64,000 nt of DNA, taken from positions 186,001-250,000 of the forward strand of contig CAVQME010000001.1 of assembly GCA_963713545.1 (NCBI GenBank), given 5' to 3'. Shown here piece by piece: positions 8,897 through 18,248 of the stretch. Below the pieces are notes generated by a model. The model made no database searches. It saw only the letters and a program-made list of their open reading frames with translations, and had not been told where the DNA came from. The number at the start of each line of letters is the position of its first letter. The stretch's first letter is position 1. The stretch comes from CAVPLM01 sp963713545 (GTDB lineage Bacteria > Actinomycetota > Thermoleophilia > RBG-16-64-13). The position numbers were made by a program, and so were the translations under genes.

Positions 8897-10273
8897 CTAA
8901 GACTCCCTGAGCACGTCGATCATGATGTCGGTGGCCTTAAGGGCATATTCTCTGGGGATGGTAAGCGGCGGCATGAAGCGGAACACGTTGAAGTTGCGGC
9001 CGCAGGGGAGTATGAGGATGCCCCGGTTGAGGAGCTTCATGGCCATCTCCACCACCTTCTCGGGCGCCAGCGGCTCTTTCGTCTCCCGGTCTTCCACCAA
9101 CTCGAGCCCGATCATGAGCCCCCGGCCCCGCACCTCGCCGATACAGCTGACCTCGTCCATGGCCGAGCGCATGCGCTCTTTGATCTCCTCCCCCAACGTC
9201 TGCGCCCGCCCCATAAGATCCATCTCTGGGTCGGTGATGATATCGATGTTGGTCATGCAGACCTCGGCGCTCAAGGAATTACCGGCAAAGGTCGAGGGTT
9301 GCGATCCGAGACGGAGCTTCTCCTCGATATCGGCCCGGTATGTGAGACCGGCCATGGGGAGGTCCCCGCCCATGCCCTTACCCCAGGTGAGCATGTCGGG
9401 GACCACACCTGCGTATTCGATGGCCCACATCTTGCCCGTACGCCCGGCCCCGGCCTGCACCTCGTCGGCCACATACAGGCAGCCGTATTTCTCGCAGGCC
9501 GCTTTGATGATCTGGAAGAACTCCGGCGGCGGGGCCACGTAGCCTCCCTCACCCTGCTCGGCTTCCACGATGACGGCCGCGACGTCATCCGCGGCTGTGT
9601 AGGGCGTATTGAGCACGTAGTCCACGTACTTGGCACACTGCACATCGCAGGCCGGGTAGGTCATGTTGAAGGGGCAGCGGTAGCAGTACGCGTAGGGGAG
9701 GTGCTGGACCCCGGGGATCAGAGGCCCAAAGCCGTGACGGTAGTTGTACCCGGTGGTGAGAGCCGCGGTGCCGCACCAGACCCCGTGATAGGCGCCTTGA
9801 AAGGCGATGATCTGACTTCTGCCCGTGTAAGCGCGGGCGAACTTAATGGCGGTCTCGACGGCGTCGGAGCCCGCCTGAAAGAAGCTGGTGTGGCAGTTGC
9901 CGCGCAGCCCCTCGGGCATGACCTCCGAGACCCTCTTGGCGAGAGCGATGCGCTTGGGGTTGGTGATGTCGATGGTGTGCATGATGTTCTCGCACTCACG
10001 CCTGATGGCATCGAGTACCCGGGGGTGTCCCCGCCCCACCGCGTTCACGGCCACGCCCGCGGCCATGTCGATGAATAGGTTGCCGTCGGGGTCCTTGGCC
10101 GTCGCTCCTTTGCCCTGCTCGAGGACAATGGGGAAGTTGGCCCCGCCCCGGGTGAGGGCCTCGTACTTGGCCGACTCCTCGAGAAGGGCCCGGACCTTCG
10201 GGCCGGGCACCTCGGTCACGATCTGGGGGGCGTCGGGGTGACAGAGCCCCATCAGTTCGGATTCGGAGATCAT
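8897..10273 (-). CDS. class-III pyridoxal-phosphate aminotransferase (4-aminobutyrate/omega-amino acid type)
   Basis: 458 residues, the usual length for class-III (AT-II subgroup) aminotransferases. FIDMAAGVAVNAVGRGHP at the N-terminus, FFQAGSDAVETAIKFAR (cofactor phosphate binding), FQGAYHGVW, VADEVQAGAGRTGKMWA (the Asp that contacts the PLP ring nitrogen) and the Schiff-base lysine in TWGKGMGGDLPMAG are all present. An unusual Cys cluster, CYRCPFNMTYPACDVQC, occurs near residues 185-205. ATG start with a GGAAAGG site. It lies 27 bp after alanine dehydrogenase in one operon, so pyruvate is a likely amino acceptor, with alanine then deaminated back to pyruvate. The amino donor (GABA, beta-alanine, taurine or similar) is not known. 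Confidence 0.9.
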   Translation of the reverse strand: MISESELMGLCHPDAPQIVTEVPGPKVRALLEESAKYEALTRGGANFPIVLEQGKGATAKDPDGNLFIDMAAGVAVNAVGRGHPRVLDAIRRECENIMHTIDITNPKRIALAKRVSEVMPEGLRGNCHTSFFQAGSDAVETAIKFARAYTGRSQIIAFQGAYHGVWCGTAALTTGYNYRHGFGPLIPGVQHLPYAYCYRCPFNMTYPACDVQCAKYVDYVLNTPYTAADDVAAVIVEAEQGEGGYVAPPPEFFQIIKAACEKYGCLYVADEVQAGAGRTGKMWAIEYAGVVPDMLTWGKGMGGDLPMAGLTYRADIEEKLRLGSQPSTFAGNSLSAEVCMTNIDIITDPEMDLMGRAQTLGEEIKERMRSAMDEVSCIGEVRGRGLMIGLELVEDRETKEPLAPEKVVEMAMKLLNRGILILPCGRNFNVFRFMPPLTIPREYALKATDIMIDVLRES

Positions 10274-10300
10274 GGCTTCTTATCCTTTCCGTTTGGGAGA

Positions 10301-11416
10301 TTAAAGATCGGCCAGGGTGCAGGCGTCATAATCCATGCCCACCCCTTCGGCCACAGCCTGGCAGACCAGATGGCCCCGAAGGACGTTCAGACCCTTGAAG
10401 AGAGCGGGGTCGGCCGTAAGGGCCGCCCGGTATCCCAGGTTGGCCAGCTTGGACACGTAGGGGAAGGTGGCGTTGGTAAGGGCGAAGGTGGAAGTACGAG
10501 AGACGCAGCCCGGCAGGTTGGCCACGCAGTACATGGTCACTCCATCGACCGTGAAGACCGGGTCCTCGTGGGTGGTGGGCACCGCCCCTTCCACGCAGCC
10601 GCCCTGGTCGATGGCCACGTCCACGATGACCGAGCCCTTCCTCATTTGGGCGATCATGTCCCTGGTGACCACCTTCTTGGCTTTGGCTCCGGGGATAAGC
10701 AGCCCGCCGATCACGAGATCGGCCGCCGCCACCGCCTCCTCGATGTTGTAGACGTTGGAGGCCAACACACTGAGACGCCCCGCGAGCACGTCGGCTAGAT
10801 AGCGCAGCCGGTCCAGGTTGATGTCGAGGATGGTGACGTTGGCACCCATACCCAGAGCCACCTTGGCCGCGTTGATCCCGACCACGCCGCCTCCGATGAT
10901 GGCCACGTTGGCGGGAGGCGTACCGGGTACCCCGGCGAGGAGCACTCCGCTGCCACCGTTCTCCTTTTCCAGCCAGTGGGCTCCCACCTGGATGGAGAGC
11001 TTGCCCGCTACCTCGCTCATGGGGGTGAGCAAGGGGAGAGAGCCGTTATCGAGCTGCACCGTCTCGTAGGCGATGCCGACGATCTCGCGCTCGAGCAAGG
11101 CCTGAGTGAGCTCCGGGGCGGGAGCCAAGTGCAGGTAGGTGAAGAGCACCTGGTCTCTTCTAAGGAGGGGATACTCCTGGGGCAGGGGCTCCTTCACCTT
11201 GACGATCATGTCCGCTTCGGCGAAGATCTCTTCGGCTGTGGGGCGGATCTCGGCCCCAGCCTCGACGTACTCGGTGTCGGAGATGCCCGAGCCCTCTCCG
11301 GCCGAGGCCTGGATGAGAACGGTGTGACCGTCCTCCACCAGGCTCTGCACTCCGGCGGGTACCAGCGCCACCCGGTACTCGTGGTTCTTCACCTCCTTGG
11401 GCACACCGACGATCAT
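10301..11416 (-). CDS. ald: alanine dehydrogenase
   Basis: 371 residues, the standard length. It starts MIVGVPKEVKNHEYRVALVP, the Ald/PNT N-terminal signature with the substrate-binding Arg and Lys residues, and the NAD-binding Rossmann motif is VAIIGGGVVGINAAKVALGM. MRKGSVIVDVAIDQGG and the C-terminal NLPGCVSRTSTFALTNATFP are characteristic of Ald rather than transhydrogenase. AGGAAACAGC precedes the ATG. It is the first gene of the Ald-aminotransferase pair. It catalyses NAD-dependent oxidative deamination of alanine to pyruvate and ammonia, which would recycle the amino acceptor of the neighbouring transaminase. Confidence 0.96.
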   Translation of the reverse strand: MIVGVPKEVKNHEYRVALVPAGVQSLVEDGHTVLIQASAGEGSGISDTEYVEAGAEIRPTAEEIFAEADMIVKVKEPLPQEYPLLRRDQVLFTYLHLAPAPELTQALLEREIVGIAYETVQLDNGSLPLLTPMSEVAGKLSIQVGAHWLEKENGGSGVLLAGVPGTPPANVAIIGGGVVGINAAKVALGMGANVTILDINLDRLRYLADVLAGRLSVLASNVYNIEEAVAAADLVIGGLLIPGAKAKKVVTRDMIAQMRKGSVIVDVAIDQGGCVEGAVPTTHEDPVFTVDGVTMYCVANLPGCVSRTSTFALTNATFPYVSKLANLGYRAALTADPALFKGLNVLRGHLVCQAVAEGVGMDYDACTLADL

Positions 11417-11457
11417 GCTGTTTCCTTTCTGACTACCCTACGCGAGCAGCGCCGGAT

Positions 11458-11625
11458 CGATCCGCAGCTCGCATCACCCGCCAGGCCATCCGCTGCGGCA
11501 CGTTCGCAAGCGTGAAAGACCTGGTAGCCGCCATCCGCCGCTTCATCGACGCCTAGCACGAGCGCTGCCACCCATTAACGTGGAGCAAGGAACCAGACGA
11601 GATCCTCAGCCGCGCGCGTCCGCAT
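11458..11625 (+). pseudogene. IS630-like transposase C-terminal remnant
   Basis: The plus-strand frame reads RITRQAIRCGTFASVKDLVA, then AAIRRFIDA, an in-frame TAG where family members have Trp, then HERCHPLTWSKEPDEILSRA. This is the C-terminal end of an IS630-family DDE transposase. No catalytic core remains, so it is a fossil fragment between the ald and solute-binding protein genes. Confidence 0.7.
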
Positions 11626-11664
11626 GAGAGGACTTCAGACGCAGTACACTGGGCTCTGAATACA

Positions 11665-12863
11665 TCAACGCATATCTTTGAAGACTATGCCCTCAAAGGT
11701 TTTGAAGGGCACCCAGGTCATTCTGTCTCCGACCATCGCGGTCTTCATCAGATACAGGTTACCCTTCCCGACCCAGACAGACTCGTATTCAACGAAGCTG
11801 TACGGACCGGCCGGCGTATCAAGAGAGATCGAGGCCAGGGCCTTCTTAAGCGCTTCAGGCGAGGTATCGCCGTCGGTCTTCTTGACCGCTTCTGCGAATA
11901 GGTTGACGGCGATCCATCCAGCTGAGCTCTGGGTTTGGGATATTCACCGTCCCACTGGGCGAGGTAGTCCTCGACGAACTTCTTGTTTGTCGGGTTGTCA
12001 AGCTCCGGCGTGTAGTACTCGATCCCGTAGATGTCGAGCGCGATGTCGCCGAGTTGGGCCATCTGAGCCTCGGTGAGGTTACAAGGCGTCGGGGTAATCA
12101 ACGGAGCATCGATGCCGTAGTCGTTGTACTGCTGGACGAACGGAACCGCGGCGGGCCCAAAGACCCAATAGAGAACCGCGTCCGCCTTGGGCAGGGTGGT
12201 GAGGTAAGCACTGAAATCCATCGTTTCGATGGGGACCCATACGACGTCTAGCATCTTCCCGCCGGCCTCTTCGAAACCCTTCTGGAAGCCCGCCTGTATC
12301 TCGCGACCGGCCGTGAGCTCGGCGTAGATCGCGGTCACCGTCTTGTAGCCAAGCTCCTCGTACACAAACTTGCCGAAATAGTATCCCCCGCAACTCAGAA
12401 ACCCCTGGGGAACGAAGCCAAGCTTGTTGCCCGTCTTCAGGACCTCAGTCGCCCAGCCCAGGTTCCCCATCAAGGGTATTCCGCCAGCAGTGGCGAGGTA
12501 GTTGGTGACCGCGGCGACACTCGTCGGGTCCATGGGGCCAATGTGATAGTTGATCCCGTTACTCTCCACGAGCTGCCGGGCTTTGTCGACGGCCTGGACC
12601 GGATCCAGATTGTTCTCTGCCTTCAGGTACTCGATCGGCCGCCCCAGCACCTCGGAATTCAGCTGTTTGAGAGCGGTCTGGATGCCGTGATCCACGAGCG
12701 CCACATCTACCGACAAGGGGCCCGTGAAAGCATCGTTTAACGCGATCTTGAACGGCTCCCCCGTGGCCGTCCCAGTATCGTCCGAGCCGCAGCTCGCGAA
12801 GACCAATCCGGAGGCTGCTAAAACAAGCGCTACGACCATGAAAAGTAGTCTCTTTTTGAACAT
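11665..12863 (-). CDS. Liv-type ABC transporter solute-binding lipoprotein (one frameshift)
   Basis: ATG at 12863; the signal peptide MFKKRLLFMVVALVLAASGL leads to a lipobox (VFASC), then FKIALNDAFTGPLSVDVALV and the HAAT-family fold. The continuous frame drifts after GEYPKPRAQ near 11940. One missing base restores SSAGWIAVNLFAEAVKKTDG and a normal C-terminus ending KTFEGIVFKDMR with TGA at 11665. Reconstructed length is about 399 residues. It resembles the binding protein at 3.7-5.0 kb (shared GRPIEY, QQYNDYG and similar segments). It has no permease or ATPase neighbours, so it may serve the transporter encoded at 5.0-8.4 kb. Confidence 0.85.
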
Positions 12864-12916
12864 GGCTTCCCCCTAACGCTCCTGAACTGTTTAGACCGAC
12901 CTGCTTACAGGGTCAC

Positions 12917-13308
12917 TCAGGTACTGCGCCGCGCACGTGAGTCTGGACGCAGCACCTCCTTGTCTCGGGGCCTGCTCGCTATTTTGGCATATACAGAGAC
13001 GCTCCTGGGCATCGTCTCCATGAGTCGGGCCAATTCGCTTAGATCACCATAGCTCATACAGGCCGACATGCAGTGCTTGACACAGGCCGGTTTCTCCCCG
13101 GCGGCAGTGCGCCGGGCGCAGAGGTCGCAGAGGTCGGTGGGGAAGGGGAGGAGTCTACCTGCACCTTGTCCACCGTCTCCCGGGTCAAGTCTTTCACCAT
13201 GATGCCCCAGCGTCCGGCAGGGTAGCCGTGCTCCTGCTTACAGGCCACCTCGCAGGTGTGACAGCCGGTGCAGTAGTCGTAGTTGATGAGGAGTCCCTTC
13301 TTAGCCAT
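12917..13308 (-). CDS. ferredoxin-like 4Fe-4S subunit of molybdopterin oxidoreductase 1 (one frameshift)
   Basis: ATG at 13308 with GGAG upstream; it begins 3 bp after the large-subunit stop. CTGCHTCEVACKQEH is a Cx2Cx2Cx3C cluster motif. One missing T near 13152 shifts the frame; with it restored the text reads VDFLPFPTDLCDLCARR and KPACVKHCMSACMSYGDLSE, matching the paralogue at 15622-15948. At about 130 residues it is far smaller than DmsB/NrfC-type subunits: only the outer two cluster motifs remain and the middle ferredoxin insertion is absent. It probably passes electrons to or from the Mo subunit upstream. Confidence 0.8.
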
Positions 13309-13310
13309 GG

Positions 13311-15560
13311 TCACTCCTCTCCTTCTTTCATCTTCCTCACAGCCACGAGCGGGGTCTTATACGGGCCGCCCCCGTAGCCGGAGGCGTCCCCAGGACCAGT
13401 CTCGACCAGGAGATTGCAGTTGATGTCCCAGATGCCGTAGAGGTTGGGCTCTCTGCCTTCGGTCTCCGGGAGCCACCAGCCGTGGGGCACGCTCACCACT
13501 CTGGGATGGACGATGGGGGTGACTTTGGCTTTGCGCTTGATCCGGCCCCGGTCGTTTTCGATCCTTACCCATTCGCCATCGTCGATGCCCAGTTCCGCCG
13601 CGGTCTGCGGGTGGATCTCCACGATGGGGTCGGGGTCGCATTCCCTGAGCCAGGGGATGTTGCGGTGCTCGGAATGGAAGAACACCGGGGAGCGCCGGCC
13701 GGTGACCATCACCAGCGGGTACTTCTTAGCAAGCTCAGGAGTACGTACCTCGCTCTCCGGGGCTTCTGTATAGAAGGGGAGCGGATCCATACCGAAGTCG
13801 GCAAAGCTGGTGGAGTAGAGCTCCAGCTTGCCCGTGGGGGTGCGGAAGCCCGGCTGCTTATCCGCGCGCAGCAGCCCCTTTTCGTAGCGACGGTACGGCC
13901 GGCTGGGGGTGTCTTTATCGGGGAACTTCCAGTGGCCGTCCTTCAGCTCGTCGAAGGTGTACCCGGAGGGCTTCAGGCGGTCGTCGATGAGGTCTTTCAC
14001 CGTATCGAAGCGCCGACGGAGCTCGGGATTGAAGCGCTTGGCGAGCTCTAGGTTGATCTCCCAGTCCGATCGGCACTCCTCCACCTGGACAGCCGGCATC
14101 ATCACCTGGAGCGGGCTCCACCAGGACCTGAGGCTCTCCTTCTCGGCTATGGAGGCCGCCGGCAGGATGAGGTCGGCCACGGCCATGGTGGTGGGGTTGG
14201 GGAAGAGGTCGACCACCACGTTGAATTCCATGGCCTTGAGGGCCTCATAGTGCATCTTGGTGTCGGCCGCTTGGCCGCCCAGCATGTTGGTGGTCTGGAT
14301 CCAGCAGGCCTTGATGGGATAGGGATCCCCGGTGAGCATCTGCTCGACGGCTCGGTCCGGCTGACCCCAGCCCCGGAAGTTCTTAAGCAGAGCGAACTCC
14401 TGGGCCCCGATCCGTTTCTCGTTCATGCGCTTCACGAACTCTTCACCGTAGAGCGAGTACAGCTCTTGCGTCGAGAAGGGATAGGTGGTCACATCGAAGG
14501 CCGGTTTGGCGATCACGTTGCCGCCGGGCACGTCTAGGTTGCCCGTGATCGACCACAGGTGGGCGATCGACTGGGCGATGGTGGTACCGGAGGGACCCAT
14601 GTCGATGGGCACCCCCCACTGGATGGCGGCCGGTTTGGCTTTGGCGTAGGCGCGGGCGGCGGCGGCGATGTCCTCGGCAGGCACCCAGGTGATCTCCGAG
14701 ACCCGGTCCAGCGGATACTCGGCCGCCCGGGCGCGCAGCTCCTCGAAGCCGCGACACCACGTCTTAACGAACTCTTGGTCATAAAGGCCTTCGGAGATGA
14801 TGACGTTAAGCATGCCCAAGGCAAGGGCGGCGTCGGTGCCCGGCCGGAGCTGGAGGAACTTCTCCGCCCGGGAGCTGAACCAGGTCCAGCGGGGATCGAT
14901 GACGATGAGCTTGGAGCCCCGCTTCATACAGTCCACCACCCAGTGGCCGTAGAAGCCGTCCTGGCAGCCGGCGGCCGGGTTCTGGCCCCAGACCACGATC
15001 ACCTCGGGCACCTGGTACTCGGGGTCGGCCATGCCGTCGGGGAGGAACTGACCGGCGTCGAGGACAGCGTAGTCGCCGTGGGTGAACATCATGGCGGCGA
15101 GACGAGGCGTGTAGCAGGAATGACCGGCCAGCCCCAGCTGTATCCAGTTGGGGCTGCCGAAGGAGTAGCAGAGGAAGGAGATGGGCCCGCCTACATCCCG
15201 CCCGGTCCCCTGGGCGAAGATCACGGCTTCCGCCCCGTAGTTCTCCTTGATCTCGGTGAAGCGCTCTTCGACCGTGTCCAGGGCTTCGTCCCAGGTGATG
15301 CGCTCGAACTTCCCCTCGCCCCGCTCCCCCACTCTCTTTAGGGGGTGGGTGAAGCGCTCGGGATGGTAGACGAACTGGGTGAGAGCCAGCATGCGGGGGC
15401 ACACCCGGCCCTGGCTGTAGGGGTGGTCTTCGTCCCCCTCGACCTTGATCAGCCGGCCGTCCTCCACATAGAACTTGACGCCGCAGCCGCCATGACATCC
15501 AGGGCCGGGCGACCAGGCGGTGGTGCGGACGACATGACTCCCGTGGGCAACATCAACCAT
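13311..15560 (-). CDS. molybdopterin oxidoreductase, DMSO-reductase superfamily, copy 1
   Basis: 749 residues from the ATG at 15560 (GGAGG 5 nt upstream). It shows an N-terminal 4Fe-4S-type region (GPGCHGGCGVKF ... GRVCP), a bis-MGD binding core (QGTGRDVGGP, LAGHSCYTPRLAA, VVWGQNPAAG, IVIDPRWTW, LRPGTDAALALGMLNV) and a C-terminal molydopterin-binding beta domain (MVTGRRSPVFFHSEHRNIPW ... VSVPHGWWLPE). The first cysteine of the usual Cx2Cx3C is missing. The Cys of GHSC is the probable Mo ligand. No twin-arginine signal and no membrane-anchor gene, so a soluble cytoplasmic enzyme is expected, as in pyrogallol transhydroxylase or acetylene hydratase. The reaction is unknown. Confidence 0.9.
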   Translation of the reverse strand: MVDVAHGSHVVRTTAWSPGPGCHGGCGVKFYVEDGRLIKVEGDEDHPYSQGRVCPRMLALTQFVYHPERFTHPLKRVGERGEGKFERITWDEALDTVEERFTEIKENYGAEAVIFAQGTGRDVGGPISFLCYSFGSPNWIQLGLAGHSCYTPRLAAMMFTHGDYAVLDAGQFLPDGMADPEYQVPEVIVVWGQNPAAGCQDGFYGHWVVDCMKRGSKLIVIDPRWTWFSSRAEKFLQLRPGTDAALALGMLNVIISEGLYDQEFVKTWCRGFEELRARAAEYPLDRVSEITWVPAEDIAAAARAYAKAKPAAIQWGVPIDMGPSGTTIAQSIAHLWSITGNLDVPGGNVIAKPAFDVTTYPFSTQELYSLYGEEFVKRMNEKRIGAQEFALLKNFRGWGQPDRAVEQMLTGDPYPIKACWIQTTNMLGGQAADTKMHYEALKAMEFNVVVDLFPNPTTMAVADLILPAASIAEKESLRSWWSPLQVMMPAVQVEECRSDWEINLELAKRFNPELRRRFDTVKDLIDDRLKPSGYTFDELKDGHWKFPDKDTPSRPYRRYEKGLLRADKQPGFRTPTGKLELYSTSFADFGMDPLPFYTEAPESEVRTPELAKKYPLVMVTGRRSPVFFHSEHRNIPWLRECDPDPIVEIHPQTAAELGIDDGEWVRIENDRGRIKRKAKVTPIVHPRVVSVPHGWWLPETEGREPNLYGIWDINCNLLVETGPGDASGYGGGPYKTPLVAVRKMKEGEE

Positions 15561-15621
15561 AGCGACCTCCGTATCGTCCGTGGGGCGGGTGCCGTGGCGC
15601 CAGCGCACTAAGGTCGACCCG

Positions 15622-15948
15622 CTACCTGGGCGTGAACAGCGCTGAATGGGGCTTATCTTCCATCAGCTGGGCAAGAGTGGCCAGATCCCCGTACCACATG
15701 GTGCTGGCCTGACAGGCTTTGACGCAAGCAGGCTTGTCTCCTTCCCTGACCCTCTTGGCGCACAGGTCGCAGTACTTGGTGGGAAAAGGCAAGAAGTCTA
15801 TGCGCAGCCTCTCTCCCTCCGTGTAGATCTCACTGAGCTTGATCCCGCCTATGCCCACGGGATAGTTGTGCTCTTGCTTGCAGGCCACCACACAGGACTG
15901 ACACCCGGTGCAGTATTCGTACTCTATCAGCAATCCGTGACGAGGCAT
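15622..15948 (-). CDS. ferredoxin-like 4Fe-4S subunit of molybdopterin oxidoreductase 2
   Basis: 108 residues from the ATG at 15948, preceded by AGAGGA. CTGCQSCVVACKQEH near the N-terminus and CDLCAKR ... PACVKACQAS near the C-terminus provide ligands for about two clusters. It is the intact paralogue of the frameshifted small subunit at 12917-13308. It lies 50 bp downstream of the copy 2 large subunit and 61 bp upstream of the copy 1 large subunit, so the four genes form one leftward operon: large 2, small 2, large 1, small 1. The role is electron transfer with its large subunit. Confidence 0.88.
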   Translation of the reverse strand: MPRHGLLIEYEYCTGCQSCVVACKQEHNYPVGIGGIKLSEIYTEGERLRIDFLPFPTKYCDLCAKRVREGDKPACVKACQASTMWYGDLATLAQLMEDKPHSALFTPR

Positions 15949-15998
15949 GTCGATTCCTCTTTCGCTTGGTTCTTGTATCGCGTCCTTGTCTTGTCGCG

Positions 15999-18248
15999 TC
16001 ACTCGACGGCCTTGGAGACCCGGCACAGCATGTATGACAACGGTCCTCCGCCGAAGCCCGACGAATCGTTGTACCCCATGGGGACCAGCTGATTACAGTT
16101 CAGATCCCAGACCCTATATGGGTTGTCGTTCTCGCCCTTCTCTTCCGGCAACCACCAGGCATGCGGGACCATGATGGTTTTGGGATGGATCATCGGCGTG
16201 ACTTTCGCCACCCGCTTGAAGCTCCCCATGGTGCCTTCGATGAGCACCCAATCGCCATCCTTGATGCCTTTCTCGGCAGCAGTCTGGGGACTGATCTCCA
16301 CCAGGGGATCGGGGTCGCACTCCCTTAGCCAGGGGATCTGCCGGTGCTCAGAGTGGAAGAGCACGGGAGACCGGCGGCCGGTCATCATCACGAGAGGATA
16401 GTCCTGGAAGACCTCCGGGGTCTTCTCTTCGCTCTCCGGCTCTAGATCACGGTAGTAGGGCAAAGGGTCGAGACCCCACTCTTCGTACTTGGTGCAGTAG
16501 AGTTCCACCTTGCCGCTGGACGTACGGAAGCCGGGCTTCCTGTCTTGGCGCAGCGTGCCCTTCTCGTATCTGCGATAGGGACGGCTTCCGCACGTATGAC
16601 CCTCAGGGGCGAGATCCCAGACCTTGTCGATCATCTGTTCGAAAGTGTAGCCCGAGGGCTTCATCCGGTCGGAGAGCATCTCCCGCACGCTGCCCCACGG
16701 CACCCCCTGGGGATTGAAGCGCTTGGCCAAAGTGAAGTTGATCTCCCAGTCCGATTTGCACTCGGGGACATCTATGACTTTGTGGATGATATTGAGCGGA
16801 CCGCCGATACAGTAGATCGAGTCCTTTTCCGGCAAGCTGGCCGCGGGAAGAACGACATCGGCGATCAGGTGGGCGGTCGGGGTCATGAACAGATCCACCA
16901 CCACGTTGAAGTCCAGCTTCTTCGCCGCCTCGTGGTGGCGTTTCGGATCCTGGGCCTGGTTGGCGAGCGGGTTGTTGGCTTGGATCCATAGACCGTGGAT
17001 CTCATAGGGGTCGCCGGTCTCCATCTGCTCGATGACGGTGTCCTCCTGCGCCCAGGCCCGGAAGTTCTTCACCAATGGGTACTTGTCCGCGCCGATCCGC
17101 TTCTCGCTGAGGCTCCAGTGCAGTTCCTCTCCGTAGAGTTGGATGACTTCCTCGGTCGAGTAAGGATAGGTCGTCACCCCGTAGGCCGGGCGGCAGATGA
17201 CACTGCCCCCAGGCACGTCCAGGTTGCCGGTGATGGCGATGAGGCGGTGGATGTTCATGATGGCCTGGTTGCCTTCCGGCACCCCCTCCACCGGGCGGCC
17301 GATCTCGATGCCGGCGGGGCGATTGGCCGCGTACATGCGCGCGGCCTGGCGGATCTTCTCCGCGGGTATCCAGGTGATGGGCTCGGCCCACTCAGGGGCG
17401 AACTGCTTCACCCGCTCGGCCATCTGCTCGTAGCCGTGGCACCACTTGTCGATAAAGGCGTGATCCACGAGATCTTCGCTCACCACAACATTCATCATGG
17501 CCAGTGCCAGGGCGTTGTCCGTCCCCGGCCGTATCTGCAAGAAGAGGTCGGCCCGTGTGGCTATCCACGTCTCCCGAGGGTCTATCACAATGACCTTGGA
17601 CCCCCGGCGCATGAGGTCGATGAACCAGTGGTCCGACCAGTAGTGATCGACGCAGGCACGCACGACCGAAGAGCCCCAGACCACAGCGCATTTCGTCGAG
17701 ACGTACTCGGGATTGTCATATCGTTCCGGGAGGAACTGGGCGGCGTCGGGGAAGGTGAAATCTCCCTGCATCACGTATCCGGCCGCCAACTGAGGAGTGA
17801 AGCAGGCGTGCCCCGACAAACCCCACATGCACCAGTTGGGGCTGCCATACGAATAGGCCAGCAGGGTCATGGGACCGCCCACATCGCGGCCGGTGCCCTG
17901 GGAGAAGACCATGGACTCGGGGCCCCACTTCTCGGCGATCTCCCTCATCCGGGTCTCGCAGATATCGAAGGCTTCGTCCCAGGAGATCTCCTGCCACTTG
18001 CCTTCTCCTCGTTCTCCCACTCGCTTCAGCGGGTGCCTCAAGCGGTCGGGGTGGTAAATGTACTGGGTGAGGGCCAGGGCCCGGGGGCAAACCCGGCCGT
18101 GATACCAGGGGTGCTCGGGGTCGCCCTCTACCTTGACGACCTTGCCGTCTTTGACGTGGACCTCCAGCCCGCACCCACCATGGCAGCCGCAGCCCGGGGA
18201 CCAACCGCCCATCCGATAGATCTGCTCACTCGCATCCGTGACCACCAT
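15999..18248 (-). CDS. molybdopterin oxidoreductase, DMSO-reductase superfamily, copy 2
   Basis: 749 residues from the ATG at 18248 (AAGGGGGA upstream), exactly the length of copy 1 and clearly paralogous throughout (QGTGRDVGGP, LSGHACFTPQLAA, IVIDPRETW, IRPGTDNALALAMMNV, MMTGRRSPVLFHSEHRQIPW). The N-terminal cluster motif is SPGCGCHGGCG ... GRVCP, i.e. CxCx3C, again not the canonical Cx2Cx3C. The Cys of GHAC is the probable Mo ligand. No TAT signal. First gene of the operon; its promoter region carries two palindromes facing a divergent TetR gene. Substrate unknown; a hydroxyl transfer, hydration or dehydroxylation role fits the catabolic context only as a guess. Confidence 0.9.
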   Translation of the reverse strand: MVVTDASEQIYRMGGWSPGCGCHGGCGLEVHVKDGKVVKVEGDPEHPWYHGRVCPRALALTQYIYHPDRLRHPLKRVGERGEGKWQEISWDEAFDICETRMREIAEKWGPESMVFSQGTGRDVGGPMTLLAYSYGSPNWCMWGLSGHACFTPQLAAGYVMQGDFTFPDAAQFLPERYDNPEYVSTKCAVVWGSSVVRACVDHYWSDHWFIDLMRRGSKVIVIDPRETWIATRADLFLQIRPGTDNALALAMMNVVVSEDLVDHAFIDKWCHGYEQMAERVKQFAPEWAEPITWIPAEKIRQAARMYAANRPAGIEIGRPVEGVPEGNQAIMNIHRLIAITGNLDVPGGSVICRPAYGVTTYPYSTEEVIQLYGEELHWSLSEKRIGADKYPLVKNFRAWAQEDTVIEQMETGDPYEIHGLWIQANNPLANQAQDPKRHHEAAKKLDFNVVVDLFMTPTAHLIADVVLPAASLPEKDSIYCIGGPLNIIHKVIDVPECKSDWEINFTLAKRFNPQGVPWGSVREMLSDRMKPSGYTFEQMIDKVWDLAPEGHTCGSRPYRRYEKGTLRQDRKPGFRTSSGKVELYCTKYEEWGLDPLPYYRDLEPESEEKTPEVFQDYPLVMMTGRRSPVLFHSEHRQIPWLRECDPDPLVEISPQTAAEKGIKDGDWVLIEGTMGSFKRVAKVTPMIHPKTIMVPHAWWLPEEKGENDNPYRVWDLNCNQLVPMGYNDSSGFGGGPLSYMLCRVSKAVE

